Positions 58,881 to 64,000 of a stretch of 64,000 nt of DNA are shown in pieces. The notes under the pieces were generated by a model that ran no database searches, was not told the DNA's origin, and saw only the letters and a program-made list of their open reading frames with translations. The stretch spans positions 76,423,262-76,487,261 of the forward strand of contig OY998180.1 of assembly GCA_963921935.1 (NCBI GenBank), read 5' to 3'. This stretch comes from Galeruca laticollis. Taxonomy: Eukaryota > Arthropoda > Insecta > Coleoptera > Chrysomelidae. Made by a program: the position numbers and the translations under genes. Position 1 is the first letter of the stretch. Each line of letters begins with the position of its first letter.

Positions 58881-58889
58881 CATTTTTTC

Positions 58890-59160
58890 ATGATCCTCCT
58901 TGGATTTGCACCCAATGAAAACGCCTCCATCTTTTACATGCCTAACATCAGCCAATTGAATATCATTCAGAGATGGATTGATACTGCTCATAAGTTACGA
59001 CTTCATCTGTTTCACTTCTTGTTGACCATTCTTTGGCTGAACAATAACTGCCGAAATAATATTTATTGGTTAATTGGCAGTATGAAAATTTTCAATTTAT
59101 ATATAATTAATGGTTCCTCGCCAACTTATTTTATGGGAAATAAAACTTCAAAAGTTTTTC
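58890..59160. other. No gene assigned
   Basis: An open frame (58890-59198, plus) shows no known motif and is rich in Leu/Asn. Probably accidental. Confidence 0.4.
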
Positions 59161-59172
59161 TTTTTTTCTTTT

Positions 59173-59212
59173 TCCAACGTTTCGAATCCTTTATTTAGGT
59201 TCATTATCAGGG
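59173..59212 (-). ncRNA. Hammerhead-like motif 1 (degenerate)
   Basis: The minus strand reads CTGATAATGAACCTAAATAA then AGGATTCGAAACGT: a CTGA(n)GA box, a short stem-loop and CGAAAC, as in the minimal hammerhead ribozymes of Penelope-like elements. Extra bases in the core make activity unlikely. Confidence 0.35.
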
Positions 59213-59344
59213 CTATTCGGATAATACATACATATAATGATGTTCTATTACAAAATAATGTCTACATAATTGATGGTAGGAGCCGCAGGTACAACAGGAG
59301 CTCGAATTAATTGACTGTCATCAGTTTTTAATAATGAGATTTGT

Positions 59345-59612
59345 TACGTGATCGAAGAAAATGCATCATCAACTTTAAATTCTACTAGTTGACCAATGTC
59401 AGCCTGATTAATTATAATACAATCTCTGACACATTTATCACATCTCCATAGCAAGCCAGATACTTATTTCATCATATTCAATTCAACTAAAGATGAAATG
59501 CAAGAAGCATGAAACGGATTTTTACATGACTCACAAGGTCACAAGTGATAGCGGGTCTAGCCCTGCTTATGACCGAAGCACAAGCAGTACAGTTAGTGTT
59601 AACCATGTCTAG
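59345..59612 (-). pseudogene. PHD-finger-like fragment (LINE ORF1-type)
   Basis: Reads CTACASVISRARPAIT, CESCKNPFHASC and LLWRCDKCVRDC, a C4-H-C3 pattern with correct spacing. An 8-bp duplication (TGTGACCT/TGTGAGTC) shifts the frame after the second cysteine pair, and a stop lies after ELNMMK. Such PHD fingers occur at the start of ORF1 in several LINE groups. Confidence 0.6.
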
Positions 59613-60148
59613 TGATTACTCAGAAATTATTTAATGTCCAATATTCAGGTTTCGTGAATTTCAAGACCACTAATAACCATTCAACCCAATAAGAAATTTT
59701 TGTGGAATGAGTTAGAACAAAGTCTCAAAAACTTAGTACATACACTTGGTATCGGAGTGAATGAATTTTAGAGCAGATTTACACTCACCAACGCTTCCAT
59801 CTAATTATCAATAAATCCAGGTTCATCAGCAACTTGCTCTTAATTGAAACGGCAAAAGTACCACATAATACTTTGAAAATCACGGATCCCAAAATGACAC
59901 AGTTCGCCTGAACATTATTCCACCACTCTATTATAATAATGATCAACCCTTATGAACACAAAATTACGTATTTTGTTTGCAATTAGAAACACAACGAAGA
60001 AGACGTATGCCGAAAGAAGTTGTTAGTAGAAAACATTTCATCTTAAAATATACAATACAAATTACACCAAAAATATAAAATATAATTCAATAGAACCAAT
60101 ATCAGAGTCAAAACCGGTAATAACACCTAAAACAATTCTCTCCTCTCG

Positions 60149-60149
<1 letters not shown>

Positions 60150-60200
<51 letters not shown>
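60150..60200. repeat. (TA)n microsatellite
   Basis: Pure AT alternation, ~25 units. Confidence 0.95.
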
Positions 60201-60201
<1 letters not shown>

Positions 60202-60976
60202 AAGACAGTCTTTGCTGACTGTTAGGAATAAAACTGGTGAATATTGGGGTATGCAGCAAGAGAAACGAAAAAAAGTGTACTCTTAACGGAAAATTTTCAA
60301 GCTTTCAAGGATGTTTGTCCTCATCATCAGGAATACTGAAATGGAAAAAACAGAATTAAGATACTGTAATTAACAAACCAGATACAATAGGAGAGAAATC
60401 ACAACGTGTGAACTTACCTCCGAGTTGAGGTTGGATTCCATTATGTTATATGAAAGTAAAATTAAACTACGGATATTTAAAATATGAAACAGTTAACTAA
60501 CAATGGTTAATATATAGTTTAAACTAGCACAATCACATTAAGATGACTAAAAAAGCCAATATCTAACATCATTTTGCGGACAAACGAACACGAGTGCTTT
60601 TTTGTCAAAAGCCGGCCAGAAAATGATATCGTTTTCCCTCTAAAAGGGAGGGATTTGTTGACAATCAGTGATACTAACCAATAGTTAAGTAGATAAATAT
60701 GACATCAAGTACCCATTAGAGAATAGCCTCTGATGTGATAGAGGCCTGAAATAAGCCTGTCCAATTGGTCCTGTGCCATTGGGATTTTTTTTGTTTTCAT
60801 TTCAAAAAAAAATTCTTTTTAACATACACCATGAGTGCATCCTAAATGTCGACAATCGCCGGTGTAAGTTAGAAATAATGAAATTTTAAAAATATTTCGG
60901 ACATACGTCAAGCAACGTTGAGAATGTTGAATTCACCGGTGTATCTCGACATTAACCAGATTTCGGTCTTTCACGG

Positions 60977-60977
<1 letters not shown>
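60201..60977. other. 777-bp block between two (TA)n runs
   Basis: No coding signal. Contains the second hammerhead-like motif and a 5'-flank-like region; its placement between two microsatellites suggests an old insertion into TA repeats. Confidence 0.45.
60301..60330 (-). ncRNA. Hammerhead-like motif 2
   Basis: Minus strand: CTGATGATGAGGACAAACAT then CCTTGAAAGC. It has an exact CTGATGA box, a GAGGA/TCCTT stem and GAAA, but one extra base precedes stem II. Resembles Penelope-associated hammerheads. Confidence 0.4.

Positions 60978-61032
<55 letters not shown>
60978..61032. repeat. (TA)n microsatellite
   Basis: Pure TA alternation, ~27 units. Confidence 0.95.
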
Positions 61033-62391
61033 CCCTTCTTCTTACCTAAAAAAAGCATGAACTCTCACATCTATTCCTAGTATTCTACTGTGAATTTTAG
61101 CGAATTTTCTTCTTTTATGGATTTTAGGTGCAAAGTCCGATAGTAGCATCCGAACAAGTACTTAGATAATTTATTTTTTTCAATAGTCTTATATTGTCCG
61201 ACTTTATCTTCTGTACTTTTTGAGATTTGTCTTTATTCTTTACCGTGTCCGATATTCAGGCTTCTTAGAATAACATGCTTCTCAAATTCCTTCAATTTAT
61301 TCGTACAAATCGTTGAAAATGTTGAGTATTTAGTATTCGAGATAGATTGTAAGAAATGTTCTTTTTTTTTCATTATTTCACCTAATACTACCTATAGAAC
61401 TATGTACATTGTGGTTTGCATCTATTTAATTCCGATGCGAATTAAAATGCAAATCCAACGAGATCGAAATGTCCTAATTCAACTCTGTTCCCAGTTCTCA
61501 TAAATTGAGTCAGTATTCGAGGTACTTGTAACCGTTCCTAATCCACTATCTACTGTAATAATCCGAGACGAATATGACCACAATCGTATATTTGCATCCC
61601 TGCCCTGGTATAATTAATAGTTCTAGCAGCTGCTAGGATTACGGACGAACGCAAAATTGACATGTGTATACAAGTATGATACAATTGTTGCTGAATATGT
61701 ATGCGAAAGATGTATATCAGTGAGATATGACGGATGCAAATTTATTTACTAAATATGTTAAACAGATGCACAGCCAATTTTTCTAAAGTGCATGCAACTT
61801 GGTTGGAATGTCCTAATGTGCAGTGATATGTTTAGATATACAAAGGTTTCACTACCGTTTTTTGTACAACTGCATATGTTACAAATCATGATTAATTGTT
61901 TCACAAATCACAATATCAAACATAGTCCACAGAGTTTCATATTGGTAAATTTGTTGGCAGCAAATATGATTACTCCGTAGGTACTAGAAACTGTCAGCAT
62001 ATTTTATTTTAAACATTGAAAAAAATCAAGGTGCCATAGGTAACTGTATTAGAGCCTATATTATACCTACTATATATTAATGATAATCCAAAATTAAACT
62101 GTCATACTCTAATCCCTCTTATTTGTTGTTAGATTCCGGCTATAATAATCAAAACTGTTAAAAATTATGCATCCGTGTTGTAGCAAATATGGGTAAAAAT
62201 GTACGGTCTGCTGAAACTAGATTCAAGGAACATCAGAGAGACATAATAATGGATATCCACTTAATCAGAGGTAAAACACCAAGCAGACTCCAGATGTTGT
62301 TAGATTAATCTAATATTTTTGCTAGACATTATTATTACCGTCACTAACAGATCAAAAAAAGAGCAACAGGAAGGGACATAATTAGTAAGAA
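61033..62391. other. No gene seen
   Basis: Non-coding. A weak ETRFKEHQRDI segment near 62205-62240 resembles the loop of a GIY-YIG nuclease but is too short to call. Confidence 0.45.
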
Positions 62392-63010
62392 TTCTTGAAG
62401 CAAGGAGGATCGGAACTTCATAAGAAACTCTATAAGTTGTTAATACTGTAAGGTTTTTCTTATTTATTTAAACGTTTTGATACGAAGGGTGCTATAAATT
62501 TATACACACGTTATGTGTACTCACTTACACTAATTTATATAAACACTTCACTACTTAATTTATATTTACATGTTTACTGTTTATCTCACGAGATCAAATT
62601 ATAAACTGATCTCTGCCGCTGGTCAGAGTTCTTTATATATTAAGTGCCCTTTTTTGGATAATTCTAGATTGCGGCTCACACAAAAACAATCGCCTGTCTG
62701 GAATCGTCTAGATAAGATTGGAAATGTGTAGATAAGAATAGTCACAAAAAATAATGGTATACAATTCGAAGAAATCCCTGCGCATTCACCAAAATTTTAA
62801 GTTTCATATCTTGCTTAGACAGAGTCGGGTTCAGGAACTACACCAGTGTGCTATTTCGTAACAATACGTAACTGGGAACGAGAATATATTATACCGAATA
62901 AATTGAAAAATGAGGTTATAATTCCAATAGCAAAACAAAGGAGATCTAACAAAGTGCATAAATCACAGGAGAGTCACATTATCAAATATTACGTACGAAA
63001 AGTGTATAAT
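62392..63010 (+). pseudogene. LINE RT fragment split by a solo LTR
   Basis: Left part reads GGSELHKKLYKLLI, right part RNWEREYIIPNKLKNEVIIP, together the thumb-proximal RT start of an RTE-like LINE (family GG.ELH..LY.LI...WE.E.IP..WK...I.PI.KKGD). Dropping the LTR and one copy of ATAC leaves the frame open across the joint. Only about 55 residues are recognisable. Confidence 0.7.
62447..62863 (+). repeat. Solo LTR with 4-bp target duplication
   Basis: TGTAAGG...CGTAACA, 417 bp, flanked by ATAC on both sides (62443-62446 and 62864-62867). Related to 9493-9855. No internal retroelement sequence, so it is the product of LTR-LTR recombination. Confidence 0.85.
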
Positions 63011-63179
63011 ACAGTTTAGTTATCATAGTGAAAGCACAGTGAGTACTTTCTGATTGTTTTTATCTGTAAATGCCTAAAAATCTCAATCTGAAGTATTTGA
63101 ACATTCCAAACATTCTATCGACCACATTAAATACTACCAGTTTTTGTCCTGAAAACTATTGAGTGACAGGACCGCACTC

Positions 63180-63965
63180 AGCGATGATTAAAATTTCTAC
63201 ATCTGACCAAAATGAAAATTCTTCACAAGCTAATACTATATCATATGCTACCGATTTGACACAACAACATTATCCATCACGAAATCAAGCAATTGTTCTT
63301 AATACCATAACAAACACTATCTGAACGAAATTGGTCCTCTAGTTGAACCAATGAATATTACACATATTTCCAAGATTTCTAATATAGGCTATGTATATTC
63401 CTATCAAGCAAAGAAGTAGTAGATAACTTTATTAACAACTACGGCCACATAAATGTAAACAACGGAACAATTCAAGTAAGACGACTTATCACACCCTCGG
63501 AAAGACTATTTTAATCTAATGTCCTGTTATACCTAATAATTTGCTTACGGCTAAAATAGAAACAATCGGACTAAAACTACTTTCGCCCATGAACCCTCTC
63601 AGAATAAGCTCAGATAACCCCCAATACAGCCATATTTTAAGTTTTAGACGGCAAATATACATTGCACCTCTAGATAATATAATTACTCCAGAATATTTCG
63701 ATCTAGAATACGATACTCTCAATTTCCGACAATCAAAACTGTTTCAAATGTAAAAATCCAGGTCATATATCTTCACAGTGCTCAAATATTTCAATATCTA
63801 CATCAGCACCTTCCACTTCATCGAGACAACCAATTCCTACAGAGACTACTCCACAACTCATACCAAACTGGACACTTCTTCCCGAACATATATCCCAACC
63901 ACAACAATCAATACACTTCACTCAAACCAAAATATAAATGCACCTACATCAGAAGAGCCTGTTGC
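63180..63965 (+). pseudogene. Jockey-like LINE ORF1, reaching the window end
   Basis: Readable in turn: EIGPLVEPMNITHISKISNI, YGHINVNNGTIQVRRLITPS, frame 63541-63753 with AKIETIGLKLLSPMNPLRIS and ILSFRRQIYIAPLDNIITPE, then after a shift CFKCKNPGHISSQC (CX2CX4HX4C knuckle, ~63743-63783) and a Pro/Thr-rich tail. Same family as 25385-26606 and 48400-49171. ORF2 would lie beyond the window. Confidence 0.75.
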
Positions 63966-64000
63966 TAATTTAACAAACACTGTGCTCTGCACCTCACCTC

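Noticed and set aside
58890..59198. 102-codon plus-strand frame as a gene
   Set aside because: No recognisable domain; lies between LINE remnants and overlaps the hammerhead-like motif.

Overview
The window looks like AT-rich, repeat-dense eukaryotic DNA, almost certainly from an insect. The strongest reasons are two Errantivirus-type endogenous retroviruses whose primer-binding site starts TGGCGCA..GTAGGAT, plus the mix of Jockey-like and RTE-like LINEs, a Penelope-like element, SAP-domain Gypsy, PIF/Harbinger, hAT and Tc1/mariner fragments seen together in insect genomes. I cannot name the species. I see no single-copy host gene, no rRNA and no convincing tRNA gene; nearly all coding signal is transposon-derived and most of it is broken.

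Layout. 1-2.5 kb: a candidate DNA transposon with ~200-bp inverted termini around a nuclease-like/CXC pseudogene. 3.7-4.3 kb: a LINE 3' end whose sister copy lies at 24.7-25.2 kb. 4.6-12.3 kb: Tc1/mariner-like C-terminal and N-terminal fragments on either side of a minus-strand Gypsy element (4850-9489), an LTR-like repeat and a hAT pseudogene. 12.3-16.6 kb: no genes; a 23-bp perfect palindrome and a MITE candidate. 16.6-24.1 kb: retrovirus-like element 1 (ERV1), cut off after its envelope anchor by a mariner-type transposase fragment. 25.2-34.8 kb: a decayed Jockey-like LINE split by ERV2 (27066-34464), which has both LTRs and an uninterrupted 567-codon envelope ORF although its gag and pol are broken. 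35.8-36.6 kb: a small inverted-repeat element carrying a tyrosine-recombinase C-terminus, then two 49-bp hairpin repeats. 37.0-42.4 kb: a satellite interrupted by a Harbinger element that itself contains a truncated Gypsy. 43.5-46.8 kb: a nearly intact RTE-like LINE with a Pol III-like 5' head. 46.8-49.2 kb: a minus-strand Jockey-like LINE. 51.2-53.5 kb: a 722-bp tandem duplication with a young LINE insertion. 54.7-55.3 kb: four more satellite units. 55.3-58.0 kb: two Penelope-like copies head to head. 58.1-64 kb: LINE ORF1 remnants, a PHD-like fragment, ribozyme-like motifs, a solo LTR with an exact 4-bp target duplication inside a LINE RT fragment, and another Jockey-like ORF1 running to the window edge.

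The parts do not form a pathway; the window is a record of insertion into insertion. ORF overlaps inside ERV1 and ERV2 (ATGA gag/pol junctions, candidate leader splice donors, pol/env overlap) show how those elements were expressed. Break positions in the retrovirus-like genes are described but no repaired sequence is given. Several single-base breaks could be assembly errors rather than decay.
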